From contig QIAA01000048.1 in assembly GCA_003224905.1 (NCBI GenBank), positions 21,938-85,937 of the forward strand: 64,000 bases of DNA, given 5' to 3'. Origin of the DNA: Acidobacteriota bacterium. Its GTDB lineage: Bacteria > Acidobacteriota > Terriglobia > Terriglobales > Acidobacteriaceae. The translations under genes were made by a program, and so were the position numbers. Below, piece after piece: positions 9,179 to 17,984 of this stretch (the stretch's first letter is position 1; each line of letters begins with the position of its first letter). Below the pieces are notes generated by a model. The model did not search any database. It had not been told where the DNA came from and was given only the letters and a program-made list of their open reading frames with translations.

Positions 9179-10465
9179 TTACTTGCCGTGTTCCTGCGCG
9201 GGCGTTTCAGCACTCTGGCTCTTCAGCTTTTCCAGATCCTCTCTGAGCATTTGCCAGGATTTCGGCTTCTTCTTGGTTGCAATCGGGGCAGTGTCATCTG
9301 AGTAGAAATGAAGTATGTCCTGTCGAAGTGCAGGAGGCAGCGGACCAGGGTTCTTTGTGACCAGATCGTGGACCAGGCGAGCGTATGTCTGGTCTGTCAG
9401 GACATATTCTCCGGCGCGGGTTTCGCGGCCGGTGTCGAAGTCACGATTGGGGAGATCGAGCTCGCCTCGACTGGCTTGGGCAAGAAGCCTGGAGAAGTTG
9501 TCGACGGTTTCATTCACGCTCTTGATGTACATATCTTCCGTCTGCTGAGTTGGAATCTTGAATTTCGCCGCGCGAAACGGGCCAAACTTCGGCATGATCT
9601 TTAGAAAGAAAGCCAGAATTCTCGTTCCCAGGCCTGGTTTGCGATAAATTGTGCCCCACTCTTTTTCGTACTGGGCCCGGGAAAGAAGGTAGAGAAACTT
9701 TTTCTGGTCGAAATTGGGGGTATCTTTCACGATCTGTTCGCCACGGGACAGGAGGGCGACGCGCGTCATCCCGGGGATCATCTGGCTTACGCCGCGGCGA
9801 TAGCTGCCGATGGCGAGGTCAACGTCACCGAAGACGTCTTCGAGCTTGAGATCGTAAGTGTCCAGGAAGGCGCGCTCCAGTACGGGCTTGGCGACCTCGA
9901 AGCCGATGAAATCGTGGTAGTGATCTGACGTGTAGCGATTTTTAGCCACCTGCACCATGTCAAAACCGAATTCGGTTTGGATGTGGGCTTTGTGGTCATC
10001 GGCGTAGGTTACCTCGTTGCCGAATTTTCTTTGCAGCTTGGGAAACTCGATGGCAGTGATGCGATTGATTGTGGGATGGCCGCTGATATCCGAGGCGTAG
10101 TGTGCGAGGGCGCCTAAAGCGAATGCATATTCGTTGAGGTCTCCGGCGTCGCGGAGAAGGGCCTGGACGAAATCGCCGCTGCGGACGTAATGCACGAGGT
10201 CGCTGAAATATTTGCTGCCGAAAGGGTAGTAGCCCATGTCCTGGAGCACGCATCCCCCGTAGGCATAGGCGTGGGCTTTGCGGAGGTCCTCTTCCGTGGA
10301 TTTGGGATAACGGCGGCGGAGCAGAGGAGAGATGGGATCGTTCCACAGAATGTCGATGACCTGTTCGTGAGTGAGAACGGAATAAGTCAGGCCGGAAGTT
10401 GAGCACAGAAGGAGAAAGAGGCAGAGGGCAATTGTGCCTTTTAGGGTGAGTTTGGCCGATCGCAT
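9179..10465 (-). CDS. Zinc-dependent phospholipase C-like protein
   Basis: The protein has an N-terminal signal peptide (hydrophobic residues about 10-28). A region follows with the spaced His and Asp residues of the zinc-dependent phospholipase C/S1-P1 fold: THEQVIDILW, LRKAHAYAYGG, GALAHYASDISGHP and DDHKAHIQTEFG. These would bind a zinc cluster at the secreted enzyme's active site. At 428 residues it is longer than classical bacterial phospholipase C, with an extra C-terminal region containing NETVDNFSRLL. Substrate specificity is uncertain. Confidence 0.82.
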   Translation of the reverse strand: MRSAKLTLKGTIALCLFLLLCSTSGLTYSVLTHEQVIDILWNDPISPLLRRRYPKSTEEDLRKAHAYAYGGCVLQDMGYYPFGSKYFSDLVHYVRSGDFVQALLRDAGDLNEYAFALGALAHYASDISGHPTINRITAIEFPKLQRKFGNEVTYADDHKAHIQTEFGFDMVQVAKNRYTSDHYHDFIGFEVAKPVLERAFLDTYDLKLEDVFGDVDLAIGSYRRGVSQMIPGMTRVALLSRGEQIVKDTPNFDQKKFLYLLSRAQYEKEWGTIYRKPGLGTRILAFFLKIMPKFGPFRAAKFKIPTQQTEDMYIKSVNETVDNFSRLLAQASRGELDLPNRDFDTGRETRAGEYVLTDQTYARLVHDLVTKNPGPLPPALRQDILHFYSDDTAPIATKKKPKSWQMLREDLEKLKSQSAETPAQEHGK

Positions 10466-10510
10466 TCTGAACTAGGATGCAGCGGGAAGGTTTGTGGCTG
10501 GATTGGAGTT

Positions 10511-11998
10511 TTAGCTCTGCTGCAATGTGTGCTGAGCGGTTAATACGTTTATCACGACATTGCGGCGGTCGCGCAGTTTTTGGAGCGAGAGTTCGAGGTT
10601 CTGCAGTTCGGCTGCAAGCTCGGCCTGTCTAACTTCGGTCAGAACCTGATTCGCTTGTTCCGCAAACTTCTGTTCCAGAGCGAGGAGTACTACCAGCGAA
10701 TCTGCATGCAAGCGCCACAGGGATTCGGAGTTTTCGGTGCGGTTCGCCTCTTCCAATCCGGTGGTCATGCGCGCCACGACGGCCACGGATCGCATGAGGG
10801 TTTGAGCGATTTTGGCGCGCAGAGTGTTCTCGCCAAGGTAATCGGCGCTGAAAGCATCGGCTTCGGCCAAGCTCAGAGTCAGGTTGAAGAAACGCATGGG
10901 GACTACCTGACGCATCCTGGGATTGGCTACGCGTACGAATACGCGAATGGATTCTTCAATCTTTTGCAGCCTGCTCTCTTCTGCCGCAATCTGCTGCGGA
11001 GTTACTAAGGAGCGCAATGACTGGATATTGAGTTGCACCGGAGATGGGGTGGCTTTTGCCACATGCTTCTTGCGAACCGGCAGCGGGATGGTCTGCGTGA
11101 TACGGATTGGCGGACGTTTATCGAGGACCTTTTTCAGCTTCGAAACCCGAACGAACTTCTGCAGGGCGCTCGCGTAATCGATTTTGAGCAGCTCATTGTC
11201 TTGCAGGGCGGAAATGTGTTCTACGGTAACGTCGACACCATCGACCGTGCCGAGGATGCTGCCGCCCTGCTCTTCCAGGGCGGAAGCAAAATGTTTGATT
11301 TCCTTGACGGCGACGCGGAATAGTTCGTCGAACTTCTGCCCGAAAACGGAGTTGTAGGATGCAATCGTCGTCAGGACGCCAGGGTGGTAGAAGGACATCT
11401 CTAAAGATTGCTTAAGCTCGCGTACGCGGCTGATGATCTCAGAATCGAGTAGAGCGTTCAGCTCTTGGAAGGCGAGCGCCTCGTCCTGCAGGGGAGCAAA
11501 GCGGCGCAGCACCTGGACGTGATCTTCGTGCAGCGAGGGCACGTCGGTCTCGGCGAGGATTTCGATTAACGCAATTTCGAAGGGCGAGAGCGGCAGGACG
11601 CCATCTAAGCCGTATCCGCGGCGATCCCATTGACCGGGGACGCGCGGGTGGCGGTAGAGAAAAGTAGCGACCAGGTCTGTTTTGTCGCGGTTGAAGTCGC
11701 TGGTGTCTTTTTTGCGGGCGAGATAACGGAGGAGCGCCTCGGCGATTTCAGCATCCGTGTCCGGTGTAAACGCGCGGCGGAGCATGGCGGGAGTGATGGC
11801 CAAATCGAGCAAGCGCAGCCAGCGGCGCATGCGTTCGAGCGTGCCAAGAACGTCGTGTTCGCTCTGGAGGGAGATGGTATCGAGGCCGGCAGGGACGGGT
11901 ACATCAGCGCCGACCGGCTCCTGCAGCAGCCTCTCGTAGAAGCCCTGCACGGTAGCCAGGATAGCGAGTTCCCACTTCGGATCCTCAATCAAGCGCAC
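10511..11998 (-). CDS. Hypothetical protein, 495 residues
   Basis: I do not recognise this protein. It is long, largely helical, and has no signal peptide or membrane segment. The C-terminal 80 residues are Glu/Gln/Leu-rich and probably coiled (LEEANRTENSE to LSLQKLRDRRN). A basic linker around residue 300-325 contains KKVLDKRPP and PVRKKHVAKA. The start is a GTG preceded by CGGGGGTTA. It is co-directional with the phospholipase C-like gene 45 bases downstream. Divergent from pirin, with about 200 bases between. Confidence 0.75.
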   Translation of the reverse strand: MRLIEDPKWELAILATVQGFYERLLQEPVGADVPVPAGLDTISLQSEHDVLGTLERMRRWLRLLDLAITPAMLRRAFTPDTDAEIAEALLRYLARKKDTSDFNRDKTDLVATFLYRHPRVPGQWDRRGYGLDGVLPLSPFEIALIEILAETDVPSLHEDHVQVLRRFAPLQDEALAFQELNALLDSEIISRVRELKQSLEMSFYHPGVLTTIASYNSVFGQKFDELFRVAVKEIKHFASALEEQGGSILGTVDGVDVTVEHISALQDNELLKIDYASALQKFVRVSKLKKVLDKRPPIRITQTIPLPVRKKHVAKATPSPVQLNIQSLRSLVTPQQIAAEESRLQKIEESIRVFVRVANPRMRQVVPMRFFNLTLSLAEADAFSADYLGENTLRAKIAQTLMRSVAVVARMTTGLEEANRTENSESLWRLHADSLVVLLALEQKFAEQANQVLTEVRQAELAAELQNLELSLQKLRDRRNVVINVLTAQHTLQQS

Positions 11999-12205
11999 TA
12001 ACCCCCGAAAGTTAAAAAGCTATACGAATAAAGCTTAATGGAACGTAACTATCGCGGCATGACGATTTACGGAAGGGACAACACCAAAGTCATTTGCTCA
12101 AAGCTATTGCTTTCACGTTGGAAGTCAGCAGAGCGCGGTGGAGGCTGAATCAATGGCTGGCCGAGGCGCATCAAATGACTGCACATTAAGAAGGAAGAAG
12201 AGTTT

Positions 12206-13111
12206 ATGTCACTCCGCCCAGTTAGACAGATCATTCAACCGAAAGCCACGATTGAGGGCGCCGGCGTGAAGCTGCAGCGCGCGTTTGGTTTCGGCAAGAC
12301 GAAGGATTTCGACCCGTTTCTTTTGTTGGATGATTTTCGCAATGACAATCCCAACGACTACCTCGCGGGATTTCCGTGGCATCCGCATCGAGGCATAGAA
12401 ACGATCACGTACGTGCTTGCCGGGTCGGTCGAGCATGGCGACAGCCTGGGAAATAAGGGCAAGATGACCGCCGGGGATGTGCAATGGATGACGGCGGGGA
12501 GCGGCATTCTTCACCAGGAGATGCCTAAGGGTGACACGCAGGGCCGCATGCATGGGTTTCAGCTGTGGGCGAATTTGCCATCAGCGCTGAAGATGACGGA
12601 CCCGCGGTACCAGGATATTCCGGCAAGCGCGATTCCCGAGGTTACCGATGATGACGGCACGCGCGTACGCGTGATATGCGGGGACTTCTGGGGCAAAAAG
12701 GGGCCGGTGGAAGGAGTAGCTGCCGATCCAAGTTATCTTGATATTTCGGTGCCGCCCGGGCAGCGGAAGCGCCTGAAGGTGGAAACTACCCGCAATGCGT
12801 TTGCGTACGTGTTTGCCGGGTCCGGGACGTTTCGAGATGCATCCGATCCACGCGCGGTTCTTACGGAGCAAGCCGCAGACCCCAACGCGCCGGCGAAGTA
12901 CGACGTCAGCAATCACTCACTGGTGTTGTTCGACCGTGGTGACGAGCTGGCGGTTGAGGCTGGGCCTGAGGGAATCCGGTTCCTACTTGTTTCGGGCAAG
13001 CCGATCGAAGAGCCGGTGGCCTGGTACGGTCCCATTGTGATGAACACGCAAGAGCAGCTGAGACAGGCGGTCTCCGAACTGAATGAGGGAACGTTCATCA
13101 AGCACGGCTGA
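12206..13111 (+). CDS. Pirin family protein
   Basis: This is a bicupin protein of the pirin family, 301 residues. The N-terminal cupin contains the metal-binding motif FPWHPHRGIET and, after a spacer, HQEMP, supplying three His and one Glu as in pirin/YhhW. The C-terminal cupin contains the long loop seen in quercetinase-like pirins. Function in bacteria ranges from quercetin dioxygenase activity to regulation, and cannot be decided here. The ATG is preceded by AAGGAAGAAG. Confidence 0.92.
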   Translation: MSLRPVRQIIQPKATIEGAGVKLQRAFGFGKTKDFDPFLLLDDFRNDNPNDYLAGFPWHPHRGIETITYVLAGSVEHGDSLGNKGKMTAGDVQWMTAGSGILHQEMPKGDTQGRMHGFQLWANLPSALKMTDPRYQDIPASAIPEVTDDDGTRVRVICGDFWGKKGPVEGVAADPSYLDISVPPGQRKRLKVETTRNAFAYVFAGSGTFRDASDPRAVLTEQAADPNAPAKYDVSNHSLVLFDRGDELAVEAGPEGIRFLLVSGKPIEEPVAWYGPIVMNTQEQLRQAVSELNEGTFIKHG

Positions 13112-13113
13112 AG

Positions 13114-13235
13114 CAGGCTGCGGAAAAACTCTTGTTCCCAGCGACTAAAGCCGCTGTCCATACGTGGGACTTAGGCGGCGCTGAAGCGCCGCGCTTCCAC
13201 GGTGCTGCAGGTTTCGTCAGTTTTTCCGCAGGCTG
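13114..13235. repeat. 122-bp MITE-like repeat with 17-bp terminal inverted repeats
   Basis: CAGGCTGCGGAAAAACT (13114-13130) is matched in inverse orientation by AGTTTTTCCGCAGGCTG (13219-13235) with one mismatch in 17. The interior contains a GC-rich hairpin (GGCGCTGAAGCGCC). It has no coding capacity. Related ends occur at 3071-3086 and 29412-29428. It may also serve as a transcription end for the pirin gene. Confidence 0.65.
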
Positions 13236-13439
13236 TGAGGTCCCCGCGGGACTCGCTCATCTCCCACTTCCTATCCAGGACTACGTGCCGTGCCTTCGGC
13301 ACTCGACAATTCCGTTGCAGTTTACCCAGCGCTCACGCGCTGGGCTAATGAATTTCGCCGCTCCGCGGCTTTGATTCCGCACATGCAGATGAGTGCAGTT
13401 TCGCGCTAGACTCTTCCTTCTGCAAATTCCGGAGAAAAC
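13236..13439. other. Intergenic region with further small palindromes
   Basis: The gap before sppA contains several short hairpins: GTGCC TTC GGCAC near 13289-13301, CCCAGCG/CGCTGGG near 13326-13345, and a GCCGC/GCGGC pair near 13356-13370. No open frame looks real. A sppA promoter must lie here, but I cannot point to clear hexamers. Confidence 0.4.
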
Positions 13440-15212
13440 ATGAAAAAAGCTATCGTTCGCATTCTGGCCACCCTGGGCGCCCTATGGTTGATCACGCTCG
13501 TGATTATGGTGATCGCGATCAGTCAACGGAAGGGAAGCGTGCCGTCGAAGACGATCCTGGAAGCGAATTTTGAGCGGCAGATGGTTGAGGACATTCCCGA
13601 CGAGCCGGCTGCGAAGGCATTGCTCAACGACCGCGCAGTGCTTCGCGATGTCGTAGATGCACTCGACCGAGGCGCCAGCGATAACCGGGTGCTTGGATTC
13701 GTGGCGCGCATCGGAGCGGTACGCATGGGGACGGCCCAGGTGCAGGAGCTACGCGATGCCGTGACGCGGTTTCGAGCGCACAAAAAGCCGGCAGTAGCTT
13801 TCGCAGAGACGTTCGGCGAGTTTGGGCCGGGGAATAACGCGTACTATCTCGCGACGGCTTTTGATCAAATCTATCTTCAGCCCTCGGGGGATGTAGGGCT
13901 TACGGGGTTGATGCTGGAGAGTCCTTTTGTTAAAGGGACGCTGGCCAAGCTGGGCACACGCTTTCATGGCGACCATCGCTACGAGTACAAGAACGCGCTG
14001 AATTTCTTTACCGAGAGCAAATACACGCCTCCGCATAAGGAGGCCATGACGGCGCTCATGAACTCGTGGTTCACGCAGATCAAGGATGGAGTAACCCAGG
14101 CGCGCCACATTCCTCCGGATCAATTCCAGGTGCTGGTGGACAACGGGCCGTACCTGGGGCAGGAGGCGGTGACGGCTCATCTGGTTGATGGGTTGGCTTA
14201 TCGCAACGAGGTTTACGACCAAGTGAAGAAGAAAGCGGGGAATGTTGCCGAACTGCTTTATCTGGATAAGTATCTTGATCGGGCGGGGCGTCCGCATGAG
14301 AAGGGGAAGACGATTGCGCTGGTGTATGGGGTAGGCGGAGTCTCTCGCGGAAAGAGCAACTATAACCCGGTGCAGGGCGAGCTCACCATGGGCTCGGACA
14401 CAGTTGCGGGAGCGATTCGTGCTGCCTCTGAAGACAAAGACGTCAAGGCCATCCTGTTTCGGGTGGATAGCCCAGGCGGGTCATATGTAGCGTCCGACAC
14501 GATCTGGCAGGAGGTGGTACGCGCGCGTAAGGCAGGAAAGCCGGTGATCGTCTCGATGGGCGATCTGGCGGGATCGGGAGGGTATTTCGTCGCGATGGCG
14601 GCGGATAAAATTGTCGCTCAGCCTGGAACGATTACCGCTTCCATCGGCGTGCTGGCCGGCAAACTGCTGAGTTCGGGCTTCTGGGACAAGATCGGGCTTA
14701 CATGGGACGAAGTTCACGTCGGCGCGAAAGCTACGATGTTTACGGGCACCCACGATTACAGTCCGGACCAATGGCAACGGTTCGAGAACTGGCTGGATCG
14801 TATTTACGTGGACTTCACAAGTAAAGTCGCGGAGGGGCGGCATTTGCCGAAAGATCGCGTGTTGCAGATCGCGAAGGGGCGCATCTGGTCGGGGCAGGAT
14901 GCCAAAGCGTTGGGCCTGATTGACGAAGTAGGGGGCTTTGATACTGCGCTCCAGGTGGCGAAGAAGGCTGCTTCGATTCCTGAGTCGGATGAGGTGAAGC
15001 TAGTAGTTTTTCCACACCGGAAGAGTTTCATTCAAAGTGTTCTCGAACGCGAGGGGCCGGACAATAGCGACAAAGAAGGAGTATCGAGCGCAATGCTAGA
15101 GATGCTACGAACAGTTCAGCCGCTCGCGCGCGAGTTACATGCATTGCGAGTGGGGGACGAAGATCTAGGCGACGACGTGCTGCGCATGCCCGCGCTCGAA
15201 CCGGGGAGATGA
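13440..15212 (+). CDS. sppA: Signal peptide peptidase SppA, long (67K) type
   Basis: This membrane-anchored serine protease digests leftover signal peptides. It has 590 residues: an N-terminal transmembrane segment (about 7-28) and two tandem S49 peptidase-like halves. The catalytic lysine region is YKNALNFFTESKYTPPHKE in the first half. The catalytic serine lies in GDLAGSGGYFVAMAADK in the second half. The arrangement matches the E. coli-like fused form. The following gene overlaps its stop codon by four bases. Confidence 0.93.
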   Translation: MKKAIVRILATLGALWLITLVIMVIAISQRKGSVPSKTILEANFERQMVEDIPDEPAAKALLNDRAVLRDVVDALDRGASDNRVLGFVARIGAVRMGTAQVQELRDAVTRFRAHKKPAVAFAETFGEFGPGNNAYYLATAFDQIYLQPSGDVGLTGLMLESPFVKGTLAKLGTRFHGDHRYEYKNALNFFTESKYTPPHKEAMTALMNSWFTQIKDGVTQARHIPPDQFQVLVDNGPYLGQEAVTAHLVDGLAYRNEVYDQVKKKAGNVAELLYLDKYLDRAGRPHEKGKTIALVYGVGGVSRGKSNYNPVQGELTMGSDTVAGAIRAASEDKDVKAILFRVDSPGGSYVASDTIWQEVVRARKAGKPVIVSMGDLAGSGGYFVAMAADKIVAQPGTITASIGVLAGKLLSSGFWDKIGLTWDEVHVGAKATMFTGTHDYSPDQWQRFENWLDRIYVDFTSKVAEGRHLPKDRVLQIAKGRIWSGQDAKALGLIDEVGGFDTALQVAKKAASIPESDEVKLVVFPHRKSFIQSVLEREGPDNSDKEGVSSAMLEMLRTVQPLARELHALRVGDEDLGDDVLRMPALEPGR

Positions 15213-15820
15213 TGAAAAAGTATTTTCAAATCGTGGCGCGGGTATTCGTGATCCTGATATTTACCGGGTTAATTCGATCAGTCGCCGAAAATTCGCAGGA
15301 GCAGGGAAGCGAAGTGCATCAGCTTTTTCTGGCGGATCAGGGTGATCGGGAGAAATTTAAGGGCATTATCGGGTCGGCCACAGAGATGCAGAAGATCAAA
15401 CAAAGAGACAAGCAGCGGCAGGCGCGCGTCCGGAAATTGCTGGTTTCAGGCGCCCTGAAGACGGGACAGGACTATCGCGATGCGGCTTTCATTTTTCAGC
15501 ATGGCGACCAGCCTGATGATTACTTGCTGGCACATACGTTGGCGATGGCCAGCATTGCCAAAGGAGACCAGGAAGGGCGATGGATGGCTGCAGCAACACT
15601 GGACCGCTATCTTCAATCTCTGAAGAAGCCGCAGATTTTCGGAACGCAATACTCCAAGCAGGGAACGAAGGCTGCTTACACGCAGGAGCCGTTCAACCGT
15701 GATCTTATAACTGACGCCCTGCGAGAAGTCTTATGTGTGCCGAGACGCGATCAGCAACAGAAGGATCTGGATAAGCTGAACAAAAATCAGACCCCTGAGG
15801 CATTGAACGGGTGTACGTAG
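15209..15820 (+). CDS. Exported DUF6624-like protein
   Basis: This 203-residue protein begins with a signal peptide or anchor (about residues 4-25). The middle part has FQHGDQPDDYLLAHTLAMAS and the later LKKPQIFGTQY, which resemble proteins annotated as DUF6624. No biochemical role is known to me. Its start codon overlaps the sppA stop (ATGATGA), so the two are co-transcribed and probably translationally coupled. A function at the cell envelope alongside SppA is an inference from this coupling. Confidence 0.75.
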   Translation: MMKKYFQIVARVFVILIFTGLIRSVAENSQEQGSEVHQLFLADQGDREKFKGIIGSATEMQKIKQRDKQRQARVRKLLVSGALKTGQDYRDAAFIFQHGDQPDDYLLAHTLAMASIAKGDQEGRWMAAATLDRYLQSLKKPQIFGTQYSKQGTKAAYTQEPFNRDLITDALREVLCVPRRDQQQKDLDKLNKNQTPEALNGCT

Positions 15821-16049
15821 CTAGAGGGCGTACACGGGGGTCGTGCTGCGAAATACAGAATTAAGGGTATAGCTAGGTACTTACCTTCTAGGCAGGCTGG
15901 AGAAAGACGGAGCAGGAACACGTGCACATTTCCCGCTCCGTTCCGGACAATTTGCCCCAGGCACCCTCCCGCAAAGGGTGCCTTTTTCTTGCCGAAATTT
16001 ACGGCTTTTTTACGGAATTCACAGGGGATATTTGCTATTCTTTGGGTGG
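15821..16049 (+). other. Intergenic region with hairpins and a possible small RNA
   Basis: The gap after the sppA operon holds a stem CGGAGC..GCTCCG at 15908-15940 followed by a strong intrinsic terminator at 15960-15987. An extended -10-like TGCTATTCT lies at 16033-16041, reading rightward. The first hairpin plus terminator could be the 3' end of the sppA message or an independent small RNA. No coding frame is seen. Confidence 0.4.
15960..15987 (+). terminator. Intrinsic terminator
   Basis: A perfect 8-bp stem GGCACCCT (15960-15967) and AGGGTGCC (15975-15982) with a 7-base loop is followed directly by five T. This is a textbook rho-independent terminator for rightward transcription from the sppA operon or a small RNA. 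Confidence 0.85.
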
Positions 16050-16110
16050 CTGCTAGCCAGCAGGGACTCCAGCCTTGTTCGGGCTGGTCACCGAACCTGT
16101 CCGGAGTCCC
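16050..16110 (+). ncRNA. Candidate structured RNA downstream of an extended -10 box
   Basis: An 8-bp outer stem GGGACTCC (16063-16070)/GGAGTCCC (16103-16110) encloses two smaller hairpins (AGCC/GGCT and GGT/ACC), forming a three-way junction. It is preceded by a small hairpin CTGCT/AGCAG (16050-16063). TGCTATTCT at 16033-16041 would start a rightward transcript about here. That transcript would run antisense into the 3' end of the DUF507 genes. The same symmetry could instead terminate the leftward DUF507 message. I do not recognise an RNA family. Confidence 0.4.
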
Positions 16111-16125
16111 TTAGCATTCGGAGTA

Positions 16126-16401
16126 TCAGATCCCGAGCTTTTTCACTTCTTCGTTGTAGTACTTCCTGTAGAGAATGTCCCATTCCTGACTGCCCTCAAG
16201 AATGGTACGTTTCTGGCTGTCAATTTTGTGGCGGGCGGCCTGATCGATGCGTTCTTCCTGATTCAGCAATTCTTCGAGAAGCCTTCGCACCTCCAGGCGG
16301 ACGGTGTTGCGGTCTTCTAGGAAGTCTACTTCGTTCATGGCAGCAAGGGCGTCGGTGACCACGTGAGCTACCTTGTTCACCTTGTCGCGATTGACCCTCA
16401 C
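16126..16401 (-). CDS. DUF507 family protein, second copy
   Basis: This small (91-residue) charged protein belongs to DUF507, found mainly in acidobacteria and deltaproteobacteria, function unknown. It shares with its neighbour the layout VAHVVTDAL, EVRRLLEELLNQEERID and WDILYRKYYNEEVKKL. The start is a GTG overlapping the stop of the upstream copy by four bases, so the two are co-translated. The pair probably forms a heteromer, an inference from coupling and length. Confidence 0.85.
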   Translation of the reverse strand: MRVNRDKVNKVAHVVTDALAAMNEVDFLEDRNTVRLEVRRLLEELLNQEERIDQAARHKIDSQKRTILEGSQEWDILYRKYYNEEVKKLGI

Positions 16402-16676
16402 AGCACCGCCTTGTACTTACGAACCAGTTCGTTCTTTACTTTGCGGAACATTTCCTGGTAGTTTGCGCCAGTTTTGCGCATTTCTTCGGAGTACGCCTCG
16501 AGGATGACACGTACCTCGTCATTGATGCGGTCTTCGAGCGAAAGCTCGTCGAGCATCGAGGAGTGGACCCTTGTGGTTACGGCCGGGAGGTTCTTTGTCT
16601 CGATGAATTCGCCAGCGATCAGTTTTTTAGTGACTTCGCGGGCCAGATAGCTGACATAGTCTTTCGAAAGTAACAT
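16398..16676 (-). CDS. DUF507 family protein, first copy
   Basis: This 92-residue DUF507 protein has an N-terminal segment YVSYLAREVTKKLIAGEFIE, an acidic middle SLEDRINDEVRVILE and a basic C-terminal tail VKNELVRKYKAVL. It starts at an ATG and overlaps the next copy. The two copies are clearly related but diverged, implying an old duplication. There is no evidence of catalytic residues. Confidence 0.85.
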   Translation of the reverse strand: MLLSKDYVSYLAREVTKKLIAGEFIETKNLPAVTTRVHSSMLDELSLEDRINDEVRVILEAYSEEMRKTGANYQEMFRKVKNELVRKYKAVL

Positions 16677-16756
16677 GGTGCGGATCGGGGATTGGCTGCG
16701 AGAAGAGGTAGTTTAGCATACGGTCCGTAGTGCCCTGGGCTGATCAGATTGCTGGT

Positions 16757-16874
16757 TAGTGTCCTAATTTGCCTTGGTGTTTTCTTTCCCGCAAGAGCAG
16801 AAAAAATCCTAGACCGCAAAGCTCGCCAAGAAAAGCCGCAAAGAACGCAAAGGACTACTCATATTAGGACACTA
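16757..16874. mobile_element. MITE-like element with perfect 12-bp terminal inverted repeats
   Basis: TAGTGTCCTAAT (16757-16768) is repeated exactly in inverse orientation as ATTAGGACACTA (16863-16874). The 118-bp element is non-coding and has a purine-rich interior (CGCAAAG and CGCCAAGAA motifs). The TA at both outer ends could be a TA target duplication, as with IS630/mariner-type elements. It lies between the DUF507 pair and the radical SAM gene. Confidence 0.6.
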
Positions 16875-16913
16875 CGGATTGCTGAGTGTCGGTCCTCAAG
16901 TCGGCTGAGCCAG

Positions 16914-17984
16914 TTATCGTGGGTTTGCGATCTGCACGAGTTCTGGGTCGGCCGTTTGAATCGGATACCGTTTCCAGCGGGCGGGTTTTGCTCCGGATCG
17001 GAAACGGTTTCGCAACGCACCCAGCGCCATGGAACCGCGGACGAGGTGACCGATCTTCAGCGGGCCGGCAACTTTTATTTTTTGCGTGTAGTGGAGACCG
17101 CTCGAAATCACGCAACCACACTGGCTGCAGTCCGGTGTGCCGCCGAAGATGCATGGCTCCACGCGCGTCGCGAGATCGGCCGAGTAGTTGGTGGACATTT
17201 TGGAAAAGAGGCACTCTTGCGGATTGCGTGGGGGTTCCAGCAGAGCCTGAGCGATGCCCGGATTCATCAGAAACTTGGGATATTTTGCACGAAGGCCAGG
17301 CAGTTCGCGCGCTACCAGCTGTCGTTGTTCCGGGGTCAGTTTCTCAGGGCTTTCCTCGCCGAGTTGGGGGGTGTAGAGGCTAACCCAAATACGATTCACT
17401 TCCGGGCGGGCGTGCCAGAAGGCGACGTATTCTTCGAGGTAACCGGGCCTTTGGAGCATCGGGCCGGTGATGGTCCAATGAATGTTTACCTTACGATCTT
17501 GAAGGTTCGCCAGAATGCGTTCGTAAGTTGCCGGCTTGCGGCGGACATCGTGATGTTCGGGCAGACCGTCGATCGACACCGCAACCCGGCTGCGGCGCAA
17601 TCGCATCCATTCGCCAGGTATTGGAATTACTCCGCTTGTCACGACCAGAGTAAACACACCCTGTCGACTCAACTCCGGAAGTATGCGGCTCAGTTCGCGA
17701 TGCCGGACCAGCGGCTCGCCACCCACTAAAGAGACATGGAGCGGCCGATGCTCACGTACCAGGCCCAGCACGCCGTCAACCAGAGCGTCTCCGCGCAAGT
17801 CGGAAAGCTGGCGAAGAGTTTGGCCATTATTCAGGTGGGAGTCGCCGTAGGCGTAACAACCGGGGCAGGTGAGGGGACACTCGCGCGTAATCTCAATGGA
17901 GAGCATTGGCACTCGGCCACGCAGAATGCTTCCCCAAGAGGCGAACAGTTCGCCGATAGTCAGGCCCGGACGAGACTTGGACAT
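16914..17984 (-). CDS. Radical SAM protein with C-terminal cysteine cluster
   Basis: This 356-residue radical SAM enzyme has the [4Fe-4S]-binding CX3CX2C as ECPLTCPGC (Cys36, 40, 43). The SAM-binding region follows as SLVGGEPLVRHREL, and VAVSIDGLPEHHD lies in the barrel. The C-terminal part has another cysteine group (CIFGGTPDCSQCGC), so an auxiliary cluster of SPASM/twitch type is possible. The substrate is unknown. It stands alone between pckG and the DUF507 genes, all leftward. Confidence 0.85.
   Translation of the reverse strand: MSKSRPGLTIGELFASWGSILRGRVPMLSIEITRECPLTCPGCYAYGDSHLNNGQTLRQLSDLRGDALVDGVLGLVREHRPLHVSLVGGEPLVRHRELSRILPELSRQGVFTLVVTSGVIPIPGEWMRLRRSRVAVSIDGLPEHHDVRRKPATYERILANLQDRKVNIHWTITGPMLQRPGYLEEYVAFWHARPEVNRIWVSLYTPQLGEESPEKLTPEQRQLVARELPGLRAKYPKFLMNPGIAQALLEPPRNPQECLFSKMSTNYSADLATRVEPCIFGGTPDCSQCGCVISSGLHYTQKIKVAGPLKIGHLVRGSMALGALRNRFRSGAKPARWKRYPIQTADPELVQIANPR

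Noticed and set aside
16749..17729. 326-residue rightward open frame
   Set aside because: It lies antisense to the radical SAM gene and runs through the MITE-like element, with no family resemblance.
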